Shown here: positions 24,993 through 34,395 of the stretch, piece by piece
Numbering within the stretch: the stretch's first letter is position 1
Layout: each line of letters opens with the position of its first letter
Assembly: GCF_003610995.1 (NCBI RefSeq)
Contig: NZ_CP032543.1
Coordinates: 3,906,001 to 3,970,000, forward strand
DNA from: Streptomyces griseus subsp. griseus
GTDB taxonomy: Bacteria; Actinomycetota; Actinomycetes; Streptomycetales; Streptomycetaceae
Reading direction: 5' to 3'
DNA length: 64,000 nt
Notes under the pieces: model-generated
The model's input: the letters and a program-made list of their open reading frames with translations, nothing else
What the model was told of the DNA's origin: nothing
Databases searched by the model: none
Program-made: the position numbers and the translations under genes

Positions 24993-25808
24993 CTACCCGG
25001 GCAGGGCGTCGCCCTGGACCGCCTGGATGTCCAGCTCCACCCGCAGAGTGGTCCCGATGGCGGAGATGCCCGTCTGGATGACCTGGTTGTAGTTCATCGC
25101 GAAGTCGTCGCGGCGCAATTGGGCCGTGGCGTTGAAGGCGGCGCGCACCCCGCCCCACGGGTCGGGTCCGGTGCCGAGGTAGGTCAGGTCCAGGTCGACC
25201 GGGCGGGAGACGCCGTGCATGGTCAGCTCGCCGTGGACGGTCCAGCGGTCGGGACCGGCCGGGGTGAGGCCGGTGGAGCGGTAGGTGATCTCCGGGTAGC
25301 GGTCCACGTCCAGGAAGTCGGGCGAGCGCAGGTGCTTGTCCCGCATGCCGTTGCCGGTGTCGATGCTGGCCGCGGCGATCACCGCGTCGACCCGGGAGCG
25401 GGAGATGTCCTCACCGATCATGATCCGGCCGCCGAAGTCGGTGAACCGGCCGCGCACGCTGGAGATCCCCAGGTGCTGGGCGACCGCGCCGACCGAGGAG
25501 TGCACCGGGTCCAGCGACCAGGCGCCCGGTGGCGGAAGCTCCACCCCGCCCTGGCGGGCCAGCACGATCTGTCCGCCCTCGATGCGGCCGCTCGCCGTGA
25601 CGAGGGCGGTGGAGGCGGCGGGGGCGTACCCGACCGCCGTGACGATCACCGTGTACGCGCCGGCCGGCAGGGAACCGTCCGTGCGGACCGCCCCTTCCTC
25701 GTCGGCCGCGGCCCGCAGCACCTGGGTGCCGGTCATGTCGGTGACCGTCACGACGGCGTGCTGGACCGCCCAGCCGTCCCGCGTCCGTACCTGTGCGCGA
25801 AGTCCCAT
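24993..25808 (-). CDS. YceI-family lipid-binding protein with N-terminal carboxypeptidase-regulatory-like domain
   Basis: 271 aa from ATG at 25808 with AGGAGAGAG upstream. Residues about 4-85 form a beta-sandwich carboxypeptidase-regulatory-like domain (VVTVTDMTGTQVLRAAADEEG, in parts VVTVTDMTG and LPAGAYTVIVTAVGY). Residues about 95-270 are a YceI barrel (WSLDPVHSSVGAVAQHLG, SSVRGRFTDFGG, LTMHGVSRPVDLDL, RDDFAMNYN). YceI domains bind isoprenoid or long-chain lipids. There is no signal peptide, so it should be cytosolic, unlike classic periplasmic YceI. The upstream efflux gene carries three more copies of the same N-terminal domain type. Confidence 0.88.
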   Translation of the reverse strand: MGLRAQVRTRDGWAVQHAVVTVTDMTGTQVLRAAADEEGAVRTDGSLPAGAYTVIVTAVGYAPAASTALVTASGRIEGGQIVLARQGGVELPPPGAWSLDPVHSSVGAVAQHLGISSVRGRFTDFGGRIMIGEDISRSRVDAVIAAASIDTGNGMRDKHLRSPDFLDVDRYPEITYRSTGLTPAGPDRWTVHGELTMHGVSRPVDLDLTYLGTGPDPWGGVRAAFNATAQLRRDDFAMNYNQVIQTGISAIGTTLRVELDIQAVQGDALPG

Positions 25809-26056
25809 CCGTATCTCTCTCCTAGCTCCATGGCCCGGGGCCATATGAGTCGGGCCCCGGGGCGGGCACGGCAGGCCGTCCCCTGCCTGCCGTACCCACC
25901 GCCGGGGCCCATTTCCACCCGGTCGCGACAGCCTCTCCGCAAGAAGTGCCGTCCGACCAGGGGTCTTCGCGATCCCTTCACGTACTCACTTGCTCGCGCG
26001 TGTCCCCATAGGTGCACTCGCGCACGTACTGAAGGGATCAATGCGTGGCGGACCGA

Positions 26057-28638
26057 TCACTCACCCGGGTGGGCGAGTTCGATGTCGTGTCCGTCGACTC
26101 CCGTACCGCTCACCGTCACGGCACCCGCCACCGGCGGGTAGCCGGTCGCGATGACCGTGTACTCGCCCGCGTCCAGATCGGTGAAGGCGTACGCGCCGTC
26201 CTCGCCGGTCGTCGCGGTGGCCACCACGTTGCCGGCCGCGTCGATCAGCGTGACCCGGGCGTCGGCCAGCGGCCCCCGGGCGGACCCGGCCCGCACGGTG
26301 CCCTGGACCAGCGCACCGGCCCGCAGCGCGGCCTCGACGCGGGTGACGCCCTGGCCGCCGATCTCCACCGGCAGTGCCAGCGGGCGGAACCCGGCCGCGT
26401 TGACCGCGACGGTCACGGAGCCCGGGATCAGCTCGCCGAACGCGAACTCACCGGCCGGGCCGGACGCGCCGGTCGCCAGTACGTCGCCGCGTACGTCGGT
26501 CACGATGACCATCGCGCCGTCCACCGGCGTACCGGACTCGGCGGCCCTGACGGTGCCGGCCAGTCCGCTCGTACCGGAGAGCAGGATGTCGAAGGCCAGC
26601 GGCTCCTCGCCGACGACCACCGTGGACGCCTGCGGCTGGAAGCCGTCGGCGGAGGCGATCAGGACGTAGCTTCCGGAGCCCGGCGCGTCCAGGGTGTAGC
26701 CGCCGTCGGCGCGGGCGACGGAACGCCCCAGCTGACGGCCGCCCAGCGAGATCAGGGTGACGGCCGCACGGGCGACCGGAGCCCCTTCTGCGCCGCGCAC
26801 GACACCCTGTACGGGCGTGCCCTGGAAGGACTCCGGGGAGCCGGCGGTGTCGTAGGCGTCCTGTGCCGTGTCGACCGAGGTGACCCCGGCCGCCCCCTCG
26901 GAGACGAGCCCGGCGGCACCGACGGCGGCGGGCACCTCGGCTGCGACCGAGGCGGTCTCCACCGGCGCGGTCCCCACCGAGGCGGTCCCCGTCTGTGGGC
27001 TGTCGTTCTGCGAGCCGTCGCTCTGGGGGCTGTCGTTGCCGGCGCTGGTCTTCAGAGCGACCTCCTTGATGAAGAGCGTCACGATGAAGGCGACCAGCGC
27101 GCACGGGGCGGCGTACAGGAAGACGTCGCCGACGCCGTGCCCGTACGCGGCCTCCATGACCAGACGGAAGGGCTCGGGCAGCTTGTCCAGGTCGGGGATG
27201 CCCCGCCGCCCGTACCGCCGTGGCCGAACTTGGCGCCCTCGGGACCGAGCGCGGTGAGGCCGTCCTTCACGTAGTGGGTGACGCGGTTGCCCAGGACGGC
27301 ACCGAGCGCCGAGACGCCGATCGCGCCACCGAGGGACCGGAAGAAGGTGACGACGGAGCTCGCTGAACCGAGGTCCTCGGGAGCCACCTGGTTCTGCGTC
27401 GCGAGGACCAGGTTCTGCATCATCATGCCGATGCCGAGGCCCATGACGAACATGAAGACCGCGACGTGCCAGTACGGGGTGTCGTACCGGATCGTGCCCA
27501 GCAGCCCCAGCCCGGCCGTGACCAGGAAGCCGCCGCTGACCAGCCACGCCTTCCAGCGGCCCGTCTTGGTGATGACCTGGCCGGAGATGGTCGAGGAGAG
27601 GAAGAGGCCCGCGATCATCGGGATGGTCATGACGCCGGACATCGTCGGCGACTTGCCGCGCGCCAGCTGGAAGTACTGGCTGAAGAAGACCGTGCCCGCG
27701 AACATCGCGATACCGACGAACAGCGAGGCGATCGACGCCAGCGTGATGGTGCGGTTGCGGAAGAGGCGCAGCGGAATGATCGGTTCCTTGGCCCGCGACT
27801 CGATCAGGACGAAGACCAGGCCGAGCAGGACCGAGCCCGCGACCATCACGTACGTCTGCCACGACAGCCAGTCGTACTTGTCACCGGCGAAGGTGACCCA
27901 GACCAGCAGCAGCGAGACGGCGGCGCTGATGAAGAACGCGCCGGACCAGTCGACCTTGACGCCCTCACGCTTGACCACCGGGAGCTTCAGGGTCTTCTGG
28001 AGCACGATGAGGGCGACGATCGCGAACGGCACACCCACGTAGAAGCACCAGCGCCAGCCCATCCAGCTGGTGTCGGTGATGACACCGCCGAGCAGCGGGC
28101 CGCCGACGGTGGCGACGGCGAAGACGGCGCCCAGGTAGCCGCTGTAGCGGCCGCGCTCGCGCGGGGCGATCATCGCGGCCATCACGATCTGCGCGAGAGC
28201 GGAGAGACCGCCGACGCCGATGCCCTGGACGACGCGGCAGGCGATGAGCATGCCGCTGCTGGTCGACAGACCAGCGACGACCGATCCCAGGACGTAGATG
28301 ACCAGGGCTATCTGGACCAGCAGCTTCTTGCTGAACAGGTCGGAGAGCTTGCCCCAGAGCGGGGTGGTGGCGGTCATGGCCAGCAGCGAGGCCGTGACGA
28401 CCCAGGTGTAGGCGCTCTGCCCGCCACCGAGGTCGGAGATGATCTCGGGGAGGGCGTTGGAGACGACCGTCGACGACAGGATCGCGACGAACATGCCGAG
28501 CAGCAGCCCGGTCAGCGCCTCCATGATCTGCCGGTGTGTCATCGGCGTGCCGTCGGAGGCGCCGGAGCCGCTGTGGCCTCCATGACCTCCGTGCTTGGCG
28601 TGGCCGCCCCGCACACCGGTCGGTGTGGTCGTAGCCAT
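26057..28638 (-). pseudogene. DHA2 MFS transporter with three C-terminal carboxypeptidase-regulatory-like domains, frameshifted
   Basis: Starts at ATG 28638 (MATTTPTGVRGG). A 14-TM MFS body reaches the loop KFGHGGTGG, then leaves frame. The correct frame resumes at GIPDLDKLPEPFRLVMEAAYGHG and includes the last TM (FLYAAPCALVAFIVTLFIK). The break is at the C-run 27201-27204; one restored base gives 861 codons. After the last TM and a Ser/Thr/Pro-rich linker there are three repeats of about 80 aa beginning VQGVVRG, LAGTVRA and VQGTVRA. TM1 carries LSSTVVSNALPEI. With an even TM number the tail should be cytosolic, the same side as the YceI protein encoded 249 bp downstream. The MarR gene lies 31 bp upstream. 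The transporter is probably intact in the organism. Confidence 0.86.
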
Positions 28639-28669
28639 TGAGTTCCTTATCCGTGCGTATTTGCTTCTG

Positions 28670-29181
28670 TTACACAGGTGTACGGGTGTGCGTGTCGTTG
28701 CCTAGCCCGTTCCGGCACTCGCCGGAGTGACTTCCGGGGGCGCAGCCACCGGGTCCGCGACAGGCGAAGCTGTCGCGGAGCCGGGACAGCAGCGCGTTGA
28801 GCCGGCCGACGTCCTCGTCGGACCAGTCGGCGAGATTGCGGGCGAACATCTCGGTGGTCCGCCGCGTCAGCTCGTCGAGTTGCGCGTGGCCGCCGGGGGT
28901 CAGCCGCAGGATGCGGGACCGCTTGTCCGCCGGGTCGGGGGACCGTTCGATCCAGCCGTGCTCGGCCACATGGGCCACGTGGCGACTGGTCACCGAGAGG
29001 TCCACGGCCATCAGCTCGGCGAGCCTGCTGATCCGCATCTCGCCGTGCCGGTCCAGGAGTGTCAGCACGGCGGCGGAGCCACCGGGACACTCGGGGGCAG
29101 TGCGCGGGCGAGTCCCCGCTTGACGGCGCCGACGGCGCTGAGCTGCCGGGCCAGTTCCTCGTACCGACTCCGTGCGGCCAC
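28670..29181 (-). pseudogene. MarR-family regulator, split by a frameshift
   Basis: From GTG 29181 the N-terminus reads RSRYEELARQLSAVGAVKRGLARALPP and then goes off frame. The family sequence resumes in the next frame at ECPGGSAAVLTLLDRHGEMR, followed by the winged HTH (SRLAELMAVDLSVTSRHVAHVAEHG) and wing (DPADKRSRILRLTPGG). The break lies in the G-run 29093-29097; one added base gives 171 codons. It precedes the MFS gene in the same orientation, and twin TTGC-N5-GCAA sites lie upstream (29212-29253). It likely represses its own operon in the absence of a small-molecule ligand. Confidence 0.86.
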
Positions 29182-29211
29182 CGGAACCCCAACGCACTGA
29201 TGCCTATGTTG

Positions 29212-29253
29212 TTGCTTAGGGCAACCATAGAAGCCGTTGGTTGCTACAGGCAA
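29212..29253 (-). promoter_or_regulatory. Twin operator for the MarR-MFS operon
   Basis: Two identical-form inverted repeats, TTGCTTAGGGCAA (29212-29224) and TTGCTACAGGCAA (29241-29253), share TTGC-N5-GCAA. Their centres are 29 bp apart, just upstream of the MarR GTG at 29181. This is typical of an autoregulatory MarR binding region. The inverted repeats are seen directly; the regulator assignment is inferred from position. Confidence 0.65.
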
Positions 29254-29470
29254 ACGAAAACGGGCTTGCAGAAGTAAAGGAACGCAAAAGCCTCCGTAGG
29301 GTCCCGGTCAAGCCCGGTTTCCGCGCACTCCGCCGCTGGTCGGGCGGGGTGCGGGGCGGCCCGGGGTTGGGCGGAAGGCCCGAGTTCGCTAGGGTCCTGC
29401 CCCATGGCACACAACCCCACGCCCCTCAGCCGGGCCCGAGGGCACCCCTGATCCGGCGGGCAGCACGCAG

Positions 29471-29617
29471 ATGTTCCGCGCCTTCGTCGACGATGGCGAG
29501 CCGCAGCGCCGGGCGCAGCCGGCCGCGACCTCGTCCGGGCCGAGAGTCGGGGTGATCGCGGCGGTCGTCGCGGTCGTCGTCGTCCTCGGCGCGGTGGCGT
29601 GGCTGGCACTGGGCTGA
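29471..29617 (+). CDS. Small single-pass membrane protein
   Basis: 48 aa starting MFRAFVDDGEPQRRAQPAA, followed by a C-terminal hydrophobic helix (VGVIAAVVAVVVVLGAVAW). The true start may be ATG 29404 (MAHNPTP), which needs removal of one C from the run at 29418-29421 to read SAGPEGTPDPAGSTQ into this frame. No clear Shine-Dalgarno precedes 29471, which supports the upstream start plus a one-base insertion. Function unknown. Confidence 0.5.
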   Translation: MFRAFVDDGEPQRRAQPAATSSGPRVGVIAAVVAVVVVLGAVAWLALG

Positions 29618-29668
29618 CGCACCGACCACTGAACGACGTACCACGGCCTCCCCGTCGTACGACGGCCT

Positions 29669-29732
29669 GAACGCCCGTGGGGCGGACGGCGGAACCGCAC
29701 CTGCGCGCCCGCCGCTCGCCCCACGGGCGTTC
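29669..29732. terminator. Long stem-loop between convergent genes
   Basis: A perfect 16-bp inverted repeat (29669-29684 with 29717-29732) encloses 32 nt that can form a further GC-rich hairpin. It lies between the small membrane protein (+) and the lipoprotein gene (-), so it probably terminates both. Confidence 0.7.
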
Positions 29733-29767
29733 GGCGTCCGTACGGGCGGGCGCACTCCGTCGAGGGC

Positions 29768-30685
29768 TCACTCCCACACGGCGGAGACGTCCTGGGTCTC
29801 GACGCGCATCCCCAGGGGCACGCGCCAGGACTCGACACACACGGTGTACGTCTCCGAGCGCGTCGCACCGCCCGCGATGGGCGTCGGCAGCGACTGGCTG
29901 GACCGGATGGTGGCCCAGTCGACGCCCAGGGCCCCGATGATGTGCGTGGCGAAGGCGATGGTCCCCGAACGGGCGGGGGAGCCGCCGGTGTTGCGGAACT
30001 CCACGGTCACCTTCTCGCACCACCGCTTGTCCGCCGGTGCACGCTGCGGAGCGCTGAGCTGGAGGGCGGCGGGGGTCGGGGGCGGTGCGGGTTCAGTGGG
30101 TGGGGGAGGGCTGGTCGTACCGCCTCCGCCGCCGGGCTTGGGGCTGCCCGGGGTCGAGGGCGTGGACCCACTGCCGGGCTTCGACGGCTTGGAGGACTCG
30201 GCGGGCCGGGTGGCCGCCGGGGCGCCGCCGGGCGTGATGCCTGTCCCGGACGCGCCGGGCGCCTCCGTGCGCGCCCTGCTCCCGCTTCCGGCGCCCGTCG
30301 GCCCGGAACCTTCGGGCCGCGCCGCAGGGCGCCCCGTGAGCCCATCAGCGGTGTCAGGGGCGTGGGCCGACGACGGGGGGCTTCCGGGGCCCGGGCCGTC
30401 ACCTGCGGCCCCACCGCCCCCGTCGTCCTCCGTACCGCCACCGCCGTCCAGCGGGACCAGGGTCACCTTCCCCGAGGGCCCGGTGCTCCCGGACCGCGCG
30501 GGCCCGCTGCCGGCCGCGCCCACCGCCACGTAACCGTCGTTGCCCGGGCCGCCCCCGCACCCGGTCAGGAGGCCACCGCCCAGACACAGCGCGGCCGCCG
30601 AGGCGACGATCGCGGTGCCCCGGCGGCGGCCGTACGGCCCGGATGAGCGACGGGCCTGAGCTGTCTGACGCATCTGACGTCGCAT
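29768..30685 (-). CDS. Lipoprotein with low-complexity stalk and conserved C-terminal beta domain
   Basis: 305 aa. After a basic N-terminus the lipobox is LLTGC (Cys about 43). Residues about 45-205 are Gly/Pro/Ser/Thr-rich, a wall-spanning stalk. The folded C-terminal domain (about 208-305) starts AALQLSAPQRAPADKRWCEKV, with two cysteines (WCEKV and TVCVESW) that could pair, and ends ETQDVSAVWE. It resembles exposed substrate- or cell-wall-binding lipoproteins of actinomycetes. It sits directly downstream of sigN (94 bp) and could be part of its transcript. No named family is recognised. Confidence 0.78.
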   Translation of the reverse strand: MRRQMRQTAQARRSSGPYGRRRGTAIVASAAALCLGGGLLTGCGGGPGNDGYVAVGAAGSGPARSGSTGPSGKVTLVPLDGGGGTEDDGGGGAAGDGPGPGSPPSSAHAPDTADGLTGRPAARPEGSGPTGAGSGSRARTEAPGASGTGITPGGAPAATRPAESSKPSKPGSGSTPSTPGSPKPGGGGGTTSPPPPTEPAPPPTPAALQLSAPQRAPADKRWCEKVTVEFRNTGGSPARSGTIAFATHIIGALGVDWATIRSSQSLPTPIAGGATRSETYTVCVESWRVPLGMRVETQDVSAVWE

Positions 30686-30779
30686 CGCGCCAGTGTCACT
30701 GACGACCCGTCAAATCAGAACCCCCGTGGGTGGACCACACGTCCCGCGACTGACGGCTCAGTCGGATCTGAGCCGGATC

Positions 30780-31646
30780 TCAGTCGGAGATGAGCCCTTC
30801 CCTGAGCTGGGCGAGGGTGCGGGTGAGCAGCCGGGAGACGTGCATCTGGGAGATGCCGACCTCCTCGCCGATCTGCGACTGGGTCATGTTGGCGAAGAAC
30901 CGCAGCATGATGATCTGGCGCTCGCGCGGGGCGAGCTTGGCCAGCAGCGGCTTCAGCGACTCGCGGTACTCCACGCCCTCCAGCGCCGTGTCCTCGTAGC
31001 CGAGGCGGTCGGCGAGGGAGCCCTCGCCGCCGTCGTCCTCGGGCGAGGGGGAGTCCAGCGAGGAGGCGGTGTACGCGTTGCCGACGGCGAGGCCGTCGAC
31101 CACGTCCTCCTCGGAGACCCCCAGCGCCTTGGCGAGCTCCGGCACGGTCGGGGAGCGGTCCAGCTTCTGCGCGAGCTCGTCGCTGGTCTTCGTCAGCGCC
31201 AGCCGCAGCTCCTGGAGGCGCCGGGGCACCCGTACGGACCAGGAGGTGTCGCGGAAGAAGCGTTTGATCTCCCCGACGACGGTCGGCATCGCGAACGTGG
31301 GGAACTCCACGCCGCGTTCGCAGTCGAACCGGTCGATCGCCTTGATCAGGCCGATCGTGCCGACCTGGACGATGTCCTCCATCGGTTCGTTACGGCTCCG
31401 GAACCGCGCCGCGGCGTAACGCACCAGCGGGAGGTTGAGCTCGATGAGTGTGTCCCGCACATAGGTCCGCTCCGGACTGTCCGTTCCCTCGGGCCCCGAA
31501 GCGGGGCCGAGCGCGGCGAGCCGCAGGAACAGGGAGCGGGACAGAGTGCGGGTGTCGATGGCTTCCGGCGAGCTGGTGAGCACGGCGGGTGCCGGCACGC
31601 TCTTCGTGAGCGTGAGCACCTTCGAGCTGCCCTGTTCTGCGGACAT
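30780..31646 (-). CDS. sigN: SigB/SigF-type sigma factor SigN
   Basis: 288 aa beginning MSAEQGSSKVLTLTKS. Region 2 is [20 protein letters not shown] with [19 protein letters not shown]. Region 3 carries RVPRRLQELRLAL and region 4 the [23 protein letters not shown]. It belongs to the SigB-like group of Streptomyces, known for stress and development functions controlled by anti-sigma/anti-anti-sigma partners (none is encoded here). It lies downstream of sigF on the same strand with a 234-bp gap, probably holding its own promoter. The name rests on sequence similarity and on the known sigN-sigF order. Confidence 0.88.
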   Translation of the reverse strand: MSAEQGSSKVLTLTKSVPAPAVLTSSPEAIDTRTLSRSLFLRLAALGPASGPEGTDSPERTYVRDTLIELNLPLVRYAAARFRSRNEPMEDIVQVGTIGLIKAIDRFDCERGVEFPTFAMPTVVGEIKRFFRDTSWSVRVPRRLQELRLALTKTSDELAQKLDRSPTVPELAKALGVSEEDVVDGLAVGNAYTASSLDSPSPEDDGGEGSLADRLGYEDTALEGVEYRESLKPLLAKLAPRERQIIMLRFFANMTQSQIGEEVGISQMHVSRLLTRTLAQLREGLISD

Positions 31647-31880
31647 GCCACCCCCTTGAGGTCGCGGACGGTCGCGGTGGCCGCGACCATCGGAGGAACG
31701 CAGCCTCCACCTGAATACCGGAGGCGGGGCTGCGGCAAACGCGCTTCGAGCAGAATGTCACATGTCGGCAACACGCTGTAGTGACATGTCGACAAGTCAG
31801 CGACGAATCCGCCCTGGAAACAGGGGGTGTAGGGCTTTTATGCCGTCAGAACTGCTCCCTGAAGGGTCTACCCGTTCCGG

Positions 31881-32750
31881 TTACGCCTCGATCCTGTTTG
31901 CGGACCTCAGTCGGGCGAAACTTCTGGCCAGAAGCCTTGACACATGCATCTGGGAGACGCCCAGTTCGGCGCTGATCTGAGACTGGGTCAAGTTGCTGTA
32001 GTAGCGCAGGAGGAGGATGCGCTGCTCGCGCTCGGGGAGCTGGACGAGGAGGTGGCGTACGAGGTCGCGGTGTTCGACGCCGGCCAGCGCGGGGTCCTCG
32101 TAACCGAGCCGGTCGAGGAGGCCGGGCAGCCCGTCGCCCTCCTGGGCCGCCTCCAGGGAGGTGGCGTGGTACGAGCGCCCCGCCTCGATGCAGGCGAGCA
32201 CCTCGTCCTCGGAGATCTTCAGCCGCTCGGCGATCTCGGCGGTGGTGGGGGAGCGCCCGTGAGCCGTCGTCAGGTCCTCGGTGGCGCCGGTGACCTGGAC
32301 CCAGAGCTCGTGCAGCCGGCGGGGGACGTGGACGGTGCGGACGTTGTCGCGGAAGTAGCGCTTGATCTCGCCGACGACGGTGGGCATCGCGAAGGTGGGG
32401 AACTGGACGCCGCGTTCCGGGTCGAAGCGGTCGATCGCGTTGATCAGGCCGATGGTGCCGACCTGGACGACGTCCTCCATCGGTTCGTTACGGCTCCGGA
32501 AGCGGGCGGCGGCGTACCGGACGAGGGGCAGGTTCGCCTCGATGAGGGCGGCCCGGACGCGGCCGTGTTCCGGGGTGCCGGGCGCCAGGTTCTTGAGCTG
32601 CCCGAAGAGGACCTGGGTGAGGGCTCTGGTGTCCGCCCCGCGGGTTCTGGCGGGCGGGGTGGTGGGGTCAGGGGTCTCGGTCTGGATCTCGTCGGCCGGG
32701 GGCGGCTGGACGGACTGGGGAGGCACTTGAGGCGCTGTACTGGCCGGCAC
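31881..32750 (-). CDS. sigF: Sporulation sigma factor SigF
   Basis: 289 aa beginning [12 protein letters not shown], with a Pro/Thr-rich N-terminal extension (about 1-38) followed by the SigF core: [69 protein letters not shown] and the region 4 [23 protein letters not shown]. In Streptomyces SigF acts late in sporulation in the spore compartment, governing spore wall and pigment. It is paired with sigN downstream. Identification is strong from the N-terminus and core. Confidence 0.92.
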   Translation of the reverse strand: MPASTAPQVPPQSVQPPPADEIQTETPDPTTPPARTRGADTRALTQVLFGQLKNLAPGTPEHGRVRAALIEANLPLVRYAAARFRSRNEPMEDVVQVGTIGLINAIDRFDPERGVQFPTFAMPTVVGEIKRYFRDNVRTVHVPRRLHELWVQVTGATEDLTTAHGRSPTTAEIAERLKISEDEVLACIEAGRSYHATSLEAAQEGDGLPGLLDRLGYEDPALAGVEHRDLVRHLLVQLPEREQRILLLRYYSNLTQSQISAELGVSQMHVSRLLARSFARLRSANRIEA

Positions 32751-32960
32751 GGTGACGCCACCCCTTCGCGGTCAACTTCGGTCAACTCATCCGTCAAAAG
32801 CGGTCATAGCATCACAAGACATGTCCACTGTGTGCAAGCACCGCAAAGTGCCGTGTTGAGGTCATAAATGTTTAAAAGAAACAGAGAAACCCCTCGCTTG
32901 AACGGCAAGGGGTCGCCCGTGACGGGTCCTGCATCCGCGAGCGGAAGGGATCGGAGCGGA

Positions 32961-33254
32961 TCAGAAGGGATAGTCCGCGATCACCCAAGTGGCGAATTCA
33001 CGCCACTGGCCCGCGGCGGCCTGGTGGGCCGGGTGCTCGATGTAGCGCTTGAGGGCGGCCTCGTCGGCGACGGCGGAGTTGATGGCGTAGTCGTACGCGA
33101 TCGGCCGGTCGGTGATGTTCCAGGCGCACTCCCAGAACTCCAGCTCCGGGACCTGCCCCTCCAGCTCCCGGAAGGCGCGGTCCCCGGCGACGACCCGCGG
33201 ATCGTCCCTCTCGACGCCCTCGTTGAGCTTGAAAAGTACAAGGTGGCGGATCAT
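32961..33254 (-). CDS. Dabb-family (stress-responsive A/B barrel) protein
   Basis: 97 aa, near the usual length for a single Dabb domain. It begins IRHLVLFKLNEGVERDD, the conserved first strand (HxxxFKL), and has DYAINSAVADEAALKRYIEHP and HQAAAGQWREF, then WVIADYPF at the end. Dabb proteins are dimeric ferredoxin-like barrels, some of them cyclases or polyketide-modifying enzymes. Only a stress or general role can be suggested. It lies 19 bp downstream of a small membrane-protein gene in the same direction. Confidence 0.88.
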   Translation of the reverse strand: MIRHLVLFKLNEGVERDDPRVVAGDRAFRELEGQVPELEFWECAWNITDRPIAYDYAINSAVADEAALKRYIEHPAHQAAAGQWREFATWVIADYPF

Positions 33255-33273
33255 CGATACCCCTACTGCTTCG

Positions 33274-33438
33274 CTACTTCACCAGTTCGGTCATGAAGTC
33301 GCCGACGCTCTGAGCAGCGCTGGAGACGCCTTCGAACCCCACCCCCACGAGCTCGGCGGACCGTTTGGGTGAGGTGATGATCGAGTAGAGCACGAAGACC
33401 ACCACTATGTAGAGCGCGATCTTCCTCGCTTGCGCCAC
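33274..33438 (-). CDS. Small membrane protein (54 aa)
   Basis: GTG at 33438 with GGAGG 9 nt upstream; stop at 33274. It reads AQARKIALYIVVVFVLYSI, a single N-terminal TM helix, then ITSPKRSAELVGVGFEGVSS and SVGDFMTELVK, an amphipathic tail. The good RBS and the close spacing to the Dabb gene (19 bp) support a real gene and a two-gene operon. Function unknown. Confidence 0.75.
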   Translation of the reverse strand: MAQARKIALYIVVVFVLYSIITSPKRSAELVGVGFEGVSSAAQSVGDFMTELVK

Positions 33439-34090
33439 TGCCCTTGCCTCCCCGTAGACCCCGCTGGACCTCGCGTGCGATCGGCAGATTGTATCCGCAC
33501 GTATGGCCGTATCCAGGGGCTGCTCTCGATCACTGATGCGCCCTTTAGGACCTAGGCCCTGCCCATCGAGGCCTTTTGCCCGCCGTTACGGCTTCTGCGC
33601 CCCGGCAGGATGGACCCCGGGCCCTCCGGCCCTGGCAGGAAACCGGAGGGCCCGGAACAGGCCTCACCATGGGTTCACCGCCGCGCGACTTCCCCCCTGA
33701 CCGCGGCGGCCGACCGGAAGGCCCTGTTCCCACCGGGGGAAGCGGCCTGTCCCCCCGACGCCGCTTCCCCCGACCTGATCTCGGCATCATCCTCAGCGGG
33801 GACCCGGTGGAGTTCGCCGCCGTGTGCCAGGCGCGGGACGCGCTCCGGCGCCACGCGACCCGTGCTGCGGGTCCGGAAGCGGAGCCCACCCCCTCAGCCA
33901 GGAGCCTTCCGGCTGAGGGACGTGCTTCCTCATGCGCGTTCTACTGCACAACCTTGCCTCCCAGGAGCCCGACCATGGCACCGAAGCCGAGGTTGGCGAG
34001 AGTCGAGCAGGTGCTCATCGGCGTCACCCCGTGCGGCGGCTTCGGCGCCCTCAGAAGGTGTTGGGCGCCGCAATACCGGTGGAGCGCGAT
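33439..34090. other. Intergenic stretch without a convincing gene
   Basis: About 650 bp with several short open frames on both strands but none with a good RBS, family resemblance or consistent codon bias. The longest plus-strand frame (33669-34130) runs through the terminator at 34091-34122, which argues against it. Short GC-rich inverted repeats occur near 33615-33655 (GGGCCCTCCGG ... CCGGAGGGCCC). It may be decayed DNA next to the tRNA-Ser integration scar. Confidence 0.5.
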
Positions 34091-34122
34091 GAAGGGGCCG
34101 GCCCACTTGGGCCGGCCCCTTC
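34091..34122 (-). terminator. Terminator beside displaced tRNA-Ser 3' half
   Basis: A 14-bp perfect stem (34091-34104 with 34109-34122) and 4-nt loop, 9 nt beyond the 3' end of the tRNA fragment at 34132. It is closely similar to the terminator after the intact tRNA-Ser(CGA) (35267-35297), as expected if this was that tRNA's original terminator. Confidence 0.8.
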
Positions 34123-34131
34123 AGCTGTGAG

Positions 34132-34187
34132 CGATAGCGGTGGGATGTGAACCCACGGTGACGGATTACGCCACACTCGCTCTCGAG
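34132..34187 (-). repeat. Displaced 3' half of tRNA-Ser (attR-like site)
   Basis: 56 bp match the 3' half of the intact tRNA-Ser(CGA) at 35307-35362, position for position, with 4 mismatches. They cover the acceptor 3' strand, T-arm, variable arm and anticodon loop. Similarity stops abruptly after the anticodon loop. The orientation is the same as the intact tRNA, and it lies on the tRNA's 3' side. That is the geometry left by integrase-mediated insertion at a tRNA 3' end. Confidence 0.85.
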
Positions 34188-34395
34188 TCCCGTCCCCGAA
34201 GGTCAGGCTGCGGTCCGTATCCGTTCAGCGCGGCTCATCCCCGTCCGTGCGCCCGTAGGGCGAACCACAATGAGTGGCTGTGGACGAGCGTGCACGAGAC
34301 GGAAACTGAGACGGCCGGACGGCTCAGCCGAACCGGGAGCGAAGGCGACAGCAGCGTAACCATGCTCCGCTTCCCCACGGACCGGCCCGTGGTCG

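Noticed and set aside
33669..34130. A 153-codon plus-strand frame in the gap before the tRNA-Ser fragment
   Set aside because: No RBS or family resemblance, and it reads through the perfect hairpin at 34091-34122, so it is unlikely to be a gene.
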